Below, piece by piece: positions 40,128 to 49,300 of a stretch of 64,000 nucleotides of DNA. The notes beneath the pieces are model-generated. The model was given only the letters and a program-made list of their open reading frames with translations, was not told the DNA's origin and made no database searches. Origin of the DNA: Beijerinckiaceae bacterium RH AL1 (lineage in GTDB: Bacteria > Pseudomonadota > Alphaproteobacteria > Rhizobiales > Beijerinckiaceae); contig LR590083.2 of NCBI GenBank assembly GCA_901457705.2, positions 496,001 through 560,000 of the forward strand, given 5' to 3'. Position 1 is the stretch's first letter. The number at the start of each line of letters is the position of its first letter. Both the position numbers and the translations under genes were made by a program.

Positions 40128-40414
40128 CGCGATCCCTCCGGGCTCCCCCTAGAGCACGCGGACATGACGTTTCGATCAACGCCCTCACCTTGGCGGAAAG
40201 GTTCAGGGTCCAAGCCTTCGAAACATCTACATGGGTCATCAGCTCAGCATGCATGATGGGAACGAGAACGGAGGCCGGCACAGCTCGCCGTGGCAACTGC
40301 TACGCCAACAACTGTCGCGACGCGGACAACCACCGTTTGAATACGGACCTTTGAACATGTCGCGAGGCAAATCGACCCCATCGCGCGATCTCCCGCCCAT
40401 ACAGTGAGGACCCG

Positions 40415-40870
40415 ATGACCGACCGTCCGGCCGTGAGCAAAGCGGATGCGGCGAAGCTCGATGCGTTGCTTCGCCAAGCGGGGGAGGCGGAGCGAGCCGG
40501 CGACCTCGCACGCTCGGCGGCGCTCGGGCAGGAGGCGTGGGACGCGCTTCCGGAACCGAAGGCTGGCTTCGACTTCTACCCGCAGATCATCGCGCGCGGC
40601 ATGCTGCGCAAGGCGGTGGCGCGGCGCGAGCGCGGGCAGATCGAGACGTGGCTGCGCACCACCTACGAGACCTATGCCGATCCCGGGCACGACAATCATT
40701 TCGTCAACATGCTCGAGGGCGCCGCGTGGCGCGCGATCGGGGACGACGAGGCCGCCTACGACATCTTCGACAAAATATATCGGCGCGACGGGCGCGAGGG
40801 GTTTGCGGGCGACGACCTCGCCCATCTCGAATGGTACCTGAAGGAGAGGGCGCGCCGTCGTGCCGGATGA
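40415..40870 (+). CDS. TPR-like island protein A, copy 2
   Basis: A 151-residue paralogue of the gene at 30323 with five substitutions (Arg to Lys at 15, Ala to Val, Asp to Glu, Ser to Phe, Val to Ile). The retained reading frame and conservative changes suggest the protein is still selected. It overlaps protein B (40860) by 11 bases, as in copy 1. Confidence 0.65.
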   Translation: MTDRPAVSKADAAKLDALLRQAGEAERAGDLARSAALGQEAWDALPEPKAGFDFYPQIIARGMLRKAVARRERGQIETWLRTTYETYADPGHDNHFVNMLEGAAWRAIGDDEAAYDIFDKIYRRDGREGFAGDDLAHLEWYLKERARRRAG

Positions 40871-41291
40871 GCTTCCCGACGCCCTACATACGCAGATCGA
40901 GGCGCTGTCGGAGCGCGGCAACATCGCCCGCGACGCCGGCGCAATCGAGGACGCGATCGCCGCGTGGGAGCAGGCGCTCGCACTGGTGCCGCAGCCGCAG
41001 GCGATCTGGGACGCGGCGCTCTGGCTCCATGCCTCGATCGCCGACGCCTTGCGCGCGAAGGGCGACGTGGCGGCGGCGCTGCATCGCTTCGAGGCCGCCG
41101 CACGCTGCGCGGACGGGGCGACACATCCGTTCGTCCTGCTCGGCCTCGGCGCCTGCAGGCTCGACCTGGGCCATCCGGACGAGGCCGTCGACCCGCTGCT
41201 GCGCGCCTACATGATCGAAGGCGAAGACATCTTCGCCGACGAGGACCCGAAGTACCTCGGGCTTCTCCGCCAGCACCGGCTCGTCGACTGA
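40860..41291 (+). CDS. TPR-like island protein B, copy 2
   Basis: A 143-residue paralogue of the gene at 30768 with about 15 substitutions spread along the protein (for example LHTQ for VHAK, AIEDA for RIDDA, HPDE for HADE). It is the most diverged of the three B copies, though all substitutions keep the helical TPR pattern. It is read from GTG. Confidence 0.65.
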   Translation: MPDELPDALHTQIEALSERGNIARDAGAIEDAIAAWEQALALVPQPQAIWDAALWLHASIADALRAKGDVAAALHRFEAAARCADGATHPFVLLGLGACRLDLGHPDEAVDPLLRAYMIEGEDIFADEDPKYLGLLRQHRLVD

Positions 41292-41339
41292 GGCAGCGCG
41301 TCGGGGCTGGGACCGGCAGGGCCGCCGGTGGTGCCGACG

Positions 41340-41467
41340 TGATTGTAAAGGTAGGAGGCCCTACCAACGGTGGGCGGAATGGTCGAGCGGACCAAGCGCC
41401 CCAGAAGGATAACTACCAGCCGGAATCCGTTAGCGGAAATCGCGGCCATCAGTTCGAGCAAAAATGA
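41340..41467 (+). other. Possible toxin C-terminal remnant
   Basis: Between the TPR copy and the ankyrin gene, one frame gives VIVKVGGPTNGGRNGRADQA and then a hydrophilic tail ending GHQFEQK with a stop at 41467, nine bases before the next ATG. There is no start codon or RBS. It looks like the last 40 codons of a secreted toxin left beside its immunity gene, but I cannot name the domain. Confidence 0.3.
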
Positions 41468-41476
41468 AGGCATCCG

Positions 41477-41932
41477 ATGAGTGACACGTTCGCACGCCTC
41501 CGTACCTCAAAGGACTTCAGCACCGACGAGATTGACGATATCACCGCAATCAGCAAAGATAATCATACACTGTTGCAAGAGGCGTTGACACGGCGCAAGG
41601 AGTTTGCGCTGCGCTTGATTGAAATGGGGGTTCCGCTCGATCATCAGGACAACAATGGTCAGACGGCATTGCAATATGCTCTCGCTAGGTCAGAAACTGA
41701 TATTGTGCGTACTTTGTTGAAGGCAGGTGCAGATCCTAACCTTGTTGACAAATACGGCAATAACGCGCTTTGGACTGCAGTCATGAATCCGAAGCCAGAT
41801 TATGATGTTATTAGAGATTTATACAGATCTGGCGCGGACGCGACGCGTAAAAACAATGCGGGGCGATCATCTGTTGATATGGCCAAAATAAAGAGTAACG
41901 ACAAGTTGAAGTCTATATTCAATATCGAATGA
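41477..41932 (+). CDS. Ankyrin-repeat protein, probable immunity protein
   Basis: The 151-residue protein has two to three ankyrin repeats: NHTLLQEALTRRKEFALRLIEMGVPL, NNGQTALQYALARSETDIVRTLLKAGADPN and YGNNALWTAVMNPKPDYDVIRDLYRSGAD. It is soluble and has no signal. Its base composition is far richer in A+T than the neighbours, a common trait of horizontally moved immunity genes. The preceding coding remnant and the location among effector cassettes support an immunity role, which is an inference. Confidence 0.7.
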   Translation: MSDTFARLRTSKDFSTDEIDDITAISKDNHTLLQEALTRRKEFALRLIEMGVPLDHQDNNGQTALQYALARSETDIVRTLLKAGADPNLVDKYGNNALWTAVMNPKPDYDVIRDLYRSGADATRKNNAGRSSVDMAKIKSNDKLKSIFNIE

Positions 41933-41997
41933 AGATGTGTCAAGTTCCTCACGCGCGCCTGACGCGGCGATGGTGCGCGTGGCGTACAATTGCCGAA

Positions 41998-42392
41998 GAA
42001 TGGCGGACGCAAACGCAAGACAAGTTTTAAGCGGCAACTACCGTGAAAATGCCTCGAGCAGCACGGTCTGCTGATGAGCCGCAGAGCATGGCAACCTTCA
42101 CGCCCTACATCGGGGTCGACGACCTCAAGTTCAGCATGGCTCAGCAGGACGTGGCGGCTTTGATCGGTCCCCGAAGATGGTTCGCAAAACGCCGAGAGGC
42201 GAGGACAGCGAGATGCGCGGCCCCGACAAGCCGCGCGTGTCCATCGCCGCCGGACGATTGGTCGAGATGAGCTTCTTGCCTGCGGCCGGCGCTCTCATTC
42301 TGGACGAGGACGATCTTCTCGCCGGAGATGGGCGCCTGCGGCTACGTCGGATACAAGCGGACTATGGTCTGCCGTTCCTGAAAGCCGGGATC
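41998..42392 (+). pseudogene. Decayed toxin tail joined to a broken immunity gene
   Basis: Bases 42000-42066 match two parts of the toxin C-terminus at 36190-36370: acgcaagacaagttttaagcggcaactaccgtg, then gagcagcacggtctgctg, with about 110 bases missing between them. From 42088 the sequence copies the immunity-like gene at 36898 (MATFTPYIGVDDLKFSMAQQDVAALIG) but has lost one T at about 42168, shifting frame, and later gained three bases. The copy stops near 42380 within LPFLKAG. It is a displaced, non-functional toxin/immunity cassette. Confidence 0.75.
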
Positions 42393-42405
42393 GCCTTGAC
42401 CAGAA

Positions 42406-42471
42406 GCGGGCGACGACCTCGCCCATCTCGAGTCGTACCTGAAGGAAAGGGCGCGCCGTCGTGCCGGATGA
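42406..42471 (+). pseudogene. Truncated TPR-like protein A, 3' remnant
   Basis: Only about the last 20 codons of protein A remain (gcgggcgacgacctcgcc to the stop at 42471, compare 30716-30778). It is joined directly to the decayed immunity remnant, marking a recombination junction at about 42400. Confidence 0.7.
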
Positions 42472-42892
42472 GCTTCCCGATGCCGTCCACGCGAAGATCG
42501 AGGCGCTGTCGGAGCGCGGCAACATCGCCCACGACGCCGGCAGGATCGATGACGCGATCGCCGCGTGGGAGCAGGCGCTCGCGCTGGTGCCGCAGCCGCA
42601 GGCGATCTGGGACGCGGCGCTCTGGCTCCATGCCTCGATCGCCGACGCCTTGCGCGCGAAGGGCGACGTGACGGCGGCGCTGCAGCGCTTCGAGGTGGCC
42701 GGGCGCTGCGCCGATGGGGCGACAAACCCGTTCGTCCTGCTCGGCCTCGGCGCCTGCAGGCTCGACCTGGGGCATGCGGATGAGGCCGTCGACCCGCTGC
42801 TGCGCGCCTACATGCTCGAGGGCGAAGACATCTTCGCCGACGAGGACCCGAAGTACCTTGAGCTTCTCCGCCAGCATCGGCTCGTCGACTGA
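42461..42892 (+). CDS. TPR-like island protein B, copy 3
   Basis: The 143-residue protein is identical to the copy at 30768 except for Lys to Gln in LVPQPQ. Its partner gene A survives only as a 3' fragment, yet B is intact and keeps its GTG start at 42461. The closer match to copy 1 than to copy 2 points to a recent duplication or gene conversion between 30768 and 42461. The following 170 bases contain an unexplained open tail (IEKVWNVTKNRWSDRADQAR) to a stop near 43064. Confidence 0.6.
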   Translation: MPDELPDAVHAKIEALSERGNIAHDAGRIDDAIAAWEQALALVPQPQAIWDAALWLHASIADALRAKGDVTAALQRFEVAGRCADGATNPFVLLGLGACRLDLGHADEAVDPLLRAYMLEGEDIFADEDPKYLELLRQHRLVD

Positions 42893-43067
42893 GGGTGCGC
42901 GTCGGGGCGAGAGCGACGGGCCCGCGGACCTCGACGCGATCGAAAAGGTTTGGAACGTAACCAAGAATCGGTGGAGCGATCGAGCAGATCAAGCGCGGGA
43001 GCGCCAATTCATGTTACAGATGCTCGAAAGGGCGACGACGCGACGGCGTCCCAAAAGAGCTTGAGCC

Positions 43068-44144
43068 ATGTGGCAACCGAAGATCGTGGCCGCACAGGCG
43101 TTTTCGGCGGGGCACTTCGCGGTCGCCTATGCGGACCTCGAGCCCGACGATCCGTTCAGCGCGATCCTGGAATACGACGACGCGTTTCCGCAGCCCTGGT
43201 CGCGCACGGATGTCGCGCGCGACATCGTGGCGATCGCGGCGGCCCCGCCGCACGCGAGCTGGCGGTTCGCCGCGGCGAGCGACGAGGGCGACGTCTATCT
43301 GATCGGCGAGGGCGAGCCGGTGCACGAGAAGATCGTCGGCGCCGGCGTCGCGAGCCTCGATGCGACCGGCGCCGGGGCCATCCTCGCGCTCGCGACGATC
43401 GACGACACCCTCTATGCCGCCGGCCAGAGCGCGCAGCTCTACCGGCGGCAGGGCGCGGGCCGATGGGATCGCATCGACGTCGTCGTCGGCGCGGAGGCGG
43501 GCTTCAAGCCGACGACGTTCAGGCGCATCGCCGGGCGGTCCGCCTCGGACATCTACCTTCTCGGCGTCGCCGCGCGCGACACGCCGGGGATGGACGACGC
43601 GACGCAGCAGAAGCTGACGGAGGAGAACGATTGGGGCGCGCTCGCCGAGGTCTACGAGAAGCTGGCAAGCGAGGGCGACGCCGCCTTCGTCGACGAGGGG
43701 CGCGTGCATCACTTTGACGGCAAAGCATGGCGCCGCCTCGCGATTCCGACGGCGGCCGTCCTCAACGACGCGGCCGTCACCGCGTCGGGCCTGAGGCTCG
43801 TCGGCAGCAATGGCGCGATCCTCGACGGCGACGCGGCGCGCGGCTTTCGATCCGTTGGTCCGAAGACAAACGACACGTTCCTGTCGATCGCGGCTTTGGG
43901 ACGGGACGACGTCCTGGCGTCGGACTACGCGCTGCATGTGTTCGATGGGCGGACCCTGACGCCGCTGAAGCCGCGCCTCAGGCGTGCGCCGCCCAATCCG
44001 CTGAAAGTCCAGGCCTTCGAGTCGACGCTTGTCTATTTCGACGTCAAGCAGGGCGTGCACCGCTTCGACAGCAGCACCTGGACGAAGATCGACATCCCGC
44101 CCGAGCTCCTGCAGCGCAGCTTCAAGGGCCTGAAGCGACCCTGA
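43068..44144 (+). CDS. Beta-propeller-like island protein
   Basis: The 358-residue soluble protein has no signal peptide. Repeated beta-strand units with Gly-Asp or Asp-Gly turns run throughout: RFAAASDEGDVYLIGEGEPV, LYAAGQSAQLYRRQGAGRWDRI, LRLVGSNGAILDG and DTFLSIAALGRDDVLASDYALHVFDG. The last part parallels the C-terminus of the protein at 37785 (ETFLSIARYGDRIYLGHDEGLSIFDG). Here the domain stands alone, without helical N-terminus or PAAR partner. The role is unknown; it could be a detached effector domain or a binding partner. Confidence 0.6.
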   Translation: MWQPKIVAAQAFSAGHFAVAYADLEPDDPFSAILEYDDAFPQPWSRTDVARDIVAIAAAPPHASWRFAAASDEGDVYLIGEGEPVHEKIVGAGVASLDATGAGAILALATIDDTLYAAGQSAQLYRRQGAGRWDRIDVVVGAEAGFKPTTFRRIAGRSASDIYLLGVAARDTPGMDDATQQKLTEENDWGALAEVYEKLASEGDAAFVDEGRVHHFDGKAWRRLAIPTAAVLNDAAVTASGLRLVGSNGAILDGDAARGFRSVGPKTNDTFLSIAALGRDDVLASDYALHVFDGRTLTPLKPRLRRAPPNPLKVQAFESTLVYFDVKQGVHRFDSSTWTKIDIPPELLQRSFKGLKRP

Positions 44145-44161
44145 CGCCGCACCCGCAGCGC

Positions 44162-44392
44162 CTAGCGCGGATCGTAGCCCGGCTGCTTGAAGATCGTGTC
44201 GGGCTTGGCGATGATGTCGGGCTCGTAGACGGACGCGGTCCAGTCGCTCGGCGCGACGTCCTCGATGCCGACCGACACCGCCTCGGCCTTGCAGCCGTGG
44301 GCCGCAATGACCGCCTGCGTCACCGCCTCGGCCAGCGCGGCTTTCTGGGCCGCGCTGCGGCCTTCATACATCTTGACGATCACGTGCGGCAT
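44162..44392 (-). CDS. 4-oxalocrotonate tautomerase-like protein
   Basis: The 76-residue protein starts MPHVIVKMYEGRSAAQKAAL, so after Met removal the catalytic Pro would be the N-terminal residue, as in the family. The helix and strand that follow (LAEAVTQAVIAAHGCKAEAVSVGIEDVAPSDW) fit the short tautomerase fold. The substrate is unknown. It is the last gene on the minus strand before the effector island, downstream of the TonB-like genes. Confidence 0.85.
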   Translation of the reverse strand: MPHVIVKMYEGRSAAQKAALAEAVTQAVIAAHGCKAEAVSVGIEDVAPSDWTASVYEPDIIAKPDTIFKQPGYDPR

Positions 44393-44418
44393 CGGCGCCT
44401 CCTTGCGTGCGGCGAGCC

Positions 44419-45440
44419 TTAGTCGGGCTGCGCGGCGAAGACCAGGGTGATGCCGTAGTCGCGCCGGCCGCCCGGCGGCGGCTTGGGGAAGGGCGCGGCG
44501 CGGCGGATCATCGCCTCGGCCTCGATGTCGAGCGTTGGGGCGCCGCTCGAGACGACGAGCTTCACCATCTCGAGCGAGCCGTCGTCGCCGACGCGGAAGC
44601 GGACGCCGGCATAGCCGGGGACGCCCATGTAGCGACCCTGCTTCTTGGCCTTCGCCACCTGGCTCAGCACGAGCTGGGAGTAGGAGACGGCGTCGGTGCC
44701 GGTGTCGCTCGCGCCGGGCAGGGCGATGGCCGGCATGGCGATCTGCCGCTCGGGGCGCGGCGGCTCCGGTTGCTGCTGGCGCTGCGGCGTCTGCTCGGCG
44801 GCGGGCTGCGGCTTCGGCGGCTCCTGCTGCGGCGGCGCCGGCGGGCGCGGTGGTGCGCGGCCTTCGGCGGCTTCGGCTCGGCCTTCTGCTGCGCCTTGGG
44901 CTTCTCTTCCGGCTTCGGCTTGTCTTGCTTCTTCTCCTCCGGCTTGGCCTGCGGCTCCTGCTTCGCGGTCTCGGTCGGCTTCGGCGGCGACTTGGCGGGC
45001 TTCGTCTGCGTCGCCTTGTCCTTGGCGCCGGCGTCCTTGCCGTCCTGCACCGGCCGCGCGGCGACCTGGGGCTCGGGCTTCGCCGCCGGCCTCGGCCCGG
45101 CCTTCGGCACCTCGCGCACCAGCTCGACGGTGATGTCCTCCGCCGGGGGCGGCGGCGGCGCAGAGCGCCACAGCGCGAGGAGCAGCACGGCATGGGCGAT
45201 GGCCACGCCGGCGATGGCGGCACGCACGAGGCGCTTGTTCGTCGCCGGCGGCAGGTTCGGCACGGCCTGCGGCGCCGCCGCGAGCGCCGCCGCGCGGGCG
45301 GCGAGGCTGCCTTCGTCCGTCTCCAGAAACCACGCCGCACTTGCGCGCAGCCGATCCGCGGCGGCCTGCAGGCGCGCGGCGTAGGTCGAGCCCCAGCGCG
45401 GCGCCGAGGGGCCGCCGAGCCGGACCTCCGCGGTGCTCAT
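44419..45440 (-). pseudogene. TonB-like energy transducer, frameshifted
   Basis: The first frame, from ATG 45440 (MSTAEVRLGGPSAPRW), gives a cytoplasmic segment, a transmembrane anchor (AAIAGVAIAHAVLLLALW, about 75-92) and a Pro/Lys/Glu-rich spacer. Near 44850-44865 the frame must slip one base, after which a second frame supplies QQEPPKPQPAAEQ and the TonB C-terminal domain (SYSQLVLSQVAKAKKQGRYM..GYAGVRFRVGDDGSLEMVKLVVSSG..AEAMIRRAAPFPKPP) to 44419. The start overlaps the stop of the next TonB-like gene as ATGA. It is either a real mutation or a sequencing slip in a GC-rich repeat. Confidence 0.75.
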
Positions 45441-46330
45441 TGCGCGGCTTGGGTCTTGAAGGTGAAGTTGGCGTCGAAGACGCGCTGCGCGCCCTGCGGC
45501 GGCACCGGGAACGGCGCGGCGCGGTGCACGATGTCGAGCGCTTCGGCGTCGAGCGCGGCGACGCCGCTTTTGTGGACGAGCACGATGTCGACGATCGCGC
45601 CCTTGGCGTCGATCGTGAAGTGCACGCCGGCGGTGCCGGGCAGCCCCTGGACCGCGCCGATGCCCTTCGCCTTCGCCAGGGCGCTGAAGACGATCTCCTG
45701 GTAGCTCGTCGCCTCGCCCTGGCCGTCGGCGGCGGCGGGCAGGGCGACGGCCTGGAACGACTCCGGCAGGGGCCCGAGCCCGGTGTCGCGGATCGGCGCC
45801 GGCTGCGGCTGGGCCTCGGCGGCGGCCGCGGCGCTGCGCTCGGCCTGCAGCTGCGTCTGCTCGGCCTTGAGGTTTTCGAGCTCCCTCTGAAGCTCAGCGA
45901 GCTTCTGCTCCTTCGCCGCATCCTCGGGCGAAGGCTGCGGCGGCGGGGCCGGCTTCGGCGCCTCGGCCTTGACCGGCTCGGGCTTGACGGGCTCGGGCTT
46001 GGCGGGCTCGGGCTTGACCGGCTCGGGGCGGGGCGGCTCGAGCTTCGCGGTCTCGACCTTCGGGGGCGCCTCGGGCTTCGCCGCTTCGGCCTTCGCGGGC
46101 TCCGGCGCCTTTTCGACCGGCTTCGGCATCTCCTGAACGATCTCGACCGCGATGTCCTCGGTCGGCGGCGGCGGCGGCTTGGTGTCGAAGGCGGCGCCCG
46201 CCACGATGGCGAGGTGGCCGACGAGCGAGGCGATCGCGATCAGGCCCATCGTGGCCGGGAGGCGGCGGGTGGACAGGCCGGAGCCCTGCCACCGCTCCTC
46301 GGCCCGCAGCCGGATCGCCGCGCTGGTCAT
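45437..46330 (-). CDS. TonB-like energy transducer
   Basis: The 297-residue protein is anchored by a segment at about 25-48 (ATMGLIAIASLVGHLAIVAGAAF), followed by PPPPPTEDIAVEIVQEMPKP and a long Pro/Glu/Lys spacer (repeats of KPEP). A short coiled coil (KEQKLAELQRELENLKAEQTQLQAERS, about 145-172) precedes the C-terminal TonB domain (SYQEIVFSALAKAKGIGAVQG, then VLVHKSGVAALDAEALDIVHRAAPFPVPP). TonB proteins transmit proton-motive force to outer-membrane receptors. Its ATG overlaps the stop of the ferredoxin oxidoreductase gene (ATGA). No exbB or exbD is nearby. Confidence 0.85.
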   Translation of the reverse strand: MTSAAIRLRAEERWQGSGLSTRRLPATMGLIAIASLVGHLAIVAGAAFDTKPPPPPTEDIAVEIVQEMPKPVEKAPEPAKAEAAKPEAPPKVETAKLEPPRPEPVKPEPAKPEPVKPEPVKAEAPKPAPPPQPSPEDAAKEQKLAELQRELENLKAEQTQLQAERSAAAAAEAQPQPAPIRDTGLGPLPESFQAVALPAAADGQGEATSYQEIVFSALAKAKGIGAVQGLPGTAGVHFTIDAKGAIVDIVLVHKSGVAALDAEALDIVHRAAPFPVPPQGAQRVFDANFTFKTQAAQ

Positions 46331-49300
46331 TCGGCCGCCAGACGCATCGGCGCGGTCTCGCGCCAGGCCGCGAGCAGCGTCGCTTCCTCTGCCTTGGCGG
46401 CGACGCGCGCGGCGTCCTTCACGTGGCCGAAGCCGCGAATCTTCTGCGGCAGCGCGGCGATCGCCACGGCCGCGTCGATGTTGTCGGGCGAAAGCTTGGC
46501 GAAAATCTCGTCCATCACCGCCTCGTAGTCGACGATCATGGCGCGCTCGGTACGGCGCTCCGCGCTGCGGCCGAAAAGATCGAAGCGTGTCCCGCGCAGC
46601 CGCTTGCCCTTGGCAAGAAGCGGGAACACGCGCGCCATCCAAGGGCCGAGCTTCGTCTTCAGGGGCCGGCCCTGCGCATCGCGGCGGCCGAGAATCGGCG
46701 GCGCGAGGTGATAGGTGACGGAAAAGTCGCCCTCGAAGGTCTCGCCCATCTGCCGGGCGAACGCGCCGTCGGAGTAAAGACGGGCGACCTCGTACTCGTC
46801 CTTGATGGCGAGGAGCTTGAAGTAGCTCTTGGCGACCGCCTCGGCGAGGCGGTGGCCGCCCGGCGCATGGAGGCGCTCGGCCGCCTTGGCGCGGTCGACC
46901 ATCGCGACGAAGCGCGCGGCGTAGGCGGCGTCCTGGTAGGCGGTGAGATAGGCGGCGCGACGCGCGACGACCTCGTCGAGCGAGCGGGCCGGCGCCTCGC
47001 GGCGGGCGGCCGGCAGCGCGGCGGCGACCATCGCGGCGACCTCGTCCGGATAGGCGGCGGCGGCGCGACGCGCGACGACCTCGTCGAGCGAGCGGGCCGG
47101 CGCCTCGCGGCGGGCGGCCGGCAGCGCGGCGGCGACCATCGCGGCGACCTCGTCCGGATAGGCGGCGGCGCGGCGGCCGAGCGCGAAGGCCCGGCGGTTC
47201 ATCTCGACCGCCTCGCCGTTGAGCTCGATCGCCCGGTCGATCGATGTCTCGGAAAGCGGCACGAGGCCCGACTGCCAAGCGAAGCCGAGCATGATCATGT
47301 TGGCGGCGAGCGAGGTGCCGAGCAGGGTCGTCGCTGTCTTCGTCGCGTCGAGGAAGCGCGCGGTCGAGCCGGCGGCGGCGGAGAGCTGCTTCTGCAGCCG
47401 CGCCTGCGGCAGCACGTACTCGGGGCGGCGGGTGATCTCGCCGGGGTAGAGCGCGGCGACGTTGGCGACGAGCGCGGTGTCGTTCTTGCGGATCGCGGCG
47501 ACGACCTTGCGCGAGGCGGCGGCGACGAGATCGCAGCCCAGGATCAGGTCGGCCTCCTCGGCGGCGACGCGGATCGCCGAGATGTCGGCGGCGCTCTCGG
47601 CGAGCTTCACGTGGGTGAGGACGATGCCGCCCTTCTGCGCGAGGCCGGCCATGTCCATCACGCCGGCGCCCTTGCCCTCGAGATGCGCGGCCATGCCCAT
47701 GATGGCGCCGAGCGTCACGACGCCGGTGCCGCCGGTGCCGGCGAGGATCACCGAGAACGGCTTCGTGCCGAGCGCGGCCGGCACTTGGCGCGGCGGCAGC
47801 GCGGCGAGCCCGTCGAGCGTCGCCGGCGCCGCCTTGCGCGGGGTGGCGCCCTTCACGGTGACGATCGCCGGGCAGAAGCCCGAGACGCAGGTGAGGTCGC
47901 GGTTGCAGGCGGTCTGGTCGATCGTGCGCTTGCGGCCGAGCTCGGTCTCGATCGGCTGCACCGAGACGCAGTTCGAGGTCTTGCCGCAGTCGCCGCAGCC
48001 CTCGCACACCGCCTCGTTGATGACGACGCGGACGTCCGGCTCGCGGTCGAGGCCCTTCTTGCGGCGATGGCGTTTCAGCGAGGCGCAGACCTGGTCGTAG
48101 ATGAGGATCGTCGTGCCGGGCACGGTGGCGAGGCGCTTCTGCACCGCGTCGAGGTCGGCGCGGGCATCGACGGTCGTGCCGGCGGGCCAGACGATGCTCT
48201 TTGAATATTTCGCCGGATCGTCGGCGACGATGGCAATCGCCGCGACGCCCTCGGCGGCGCATTGCGCGGCGATCCGGTCGACGGTGAGGCCGCCCTCGAT
48301 CTGCTGGCCGCCGGTCATCGCGACGGCGTCGTTGAAGAGGATCTTGTAGGTGATGTTGGTCTTCGCGGCGACGGCCCAGCGGATCGCCAGCGTGCCGGAA
48401 TGGTTGTAGGTGCCGTCGCCGAGGTTCTGGAAGACGTGGCCGCGGTTCGAGAAGGCGGATTCGCCGATCCAGTTCGCGCCCTCGCCGCCCATGTGGGTGA
48501 AGCCTTCGGTCGCGCGGTCCATGCCCTGGACCATGTAGTGGCAGCCGATGCCGGCGTAGGCGCGGGCGCCGTCCGGCACCTTGGTCGAGGAATTGTGCGG
48601 GCAGCCCGAGCAGAAGTAGGGCGTGCGGGCGGCGCCGTCGGCGCGCACGCTCGCCTGCAGCTGCGCCGCCTCGAGCTTGGCGACGCAGGCCGCGAGCGCC
48701 TCGTTCGGCGCGTAGCGCAGGATGCGATGGCCGATCGCGATCGCGATCTCGTTGGTGTCGAGCGCGCCGTGCGCCGGAAACAGCGGGGCGCCGGCCTCGT
48801 CCTTCTTGCCGATGCAGGTCGGGCGTGCGGCGAGATCGTAGAGCTGCTCGCGCACCTGCGTCTCGATCAGCGAGCGCTTCTCCTCGACGACCATGATCGT
48901 CTCGAGACCTTCGGCGAAGGCGCGCAGGCCCTGCGGCTCGACCGGCCAGGGGCAGGCGAGCTTGTAGAGCCGGATGCCGTAGGTCGCGGCCTTGACCTCG
49001 TCGATGCCGAGCACGTCGAGCGCCTGGCGCACATCGAGATAGGCCTTGCCGGTCGAGACGATGCCGAGCCGCGGCTTGAGCCCGCCGGAGAGGATGGTCG
49101 TGTTGAGCTTGTTGGCGCGCAGGAAGGCGAGGATCGCCGCGTGCTTGTGGCGGGTGAGGCGCAGGTCCTGCTCGAGGATGATGTCGCGGGGGCGGATGTT
49201 CAGGCCGCCCGGCGGCATCAGGTAGTCGATCGGAATGATCGGGCGCGGCCGGTCGAGCGAGGCGTCGATCGTGGCGGTCGATTCGACCGTGTCCTTGACG

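Larger units (their letters stand above)
40374..41314 (+). repeat. Duplicated TPR module, copy 2
   Basis: This is a near-identical second copy of 30282-31222, including the leader (tcgaccccatcgcgc..cagtgaggacccgatgacc) and both genes. It ends about 20 bases beyond the second gene, where the three copies diverge. Confidence 0.85.

Noticed and set aside
29406..44160. Integrative element with att sites at tRNA-Arg
   Set aside because: I found no integrase gene and no repeat of the tRNA 3' end (ggttcgaatcctacggggcg) downstream, so only tRNA proximity is claimed.
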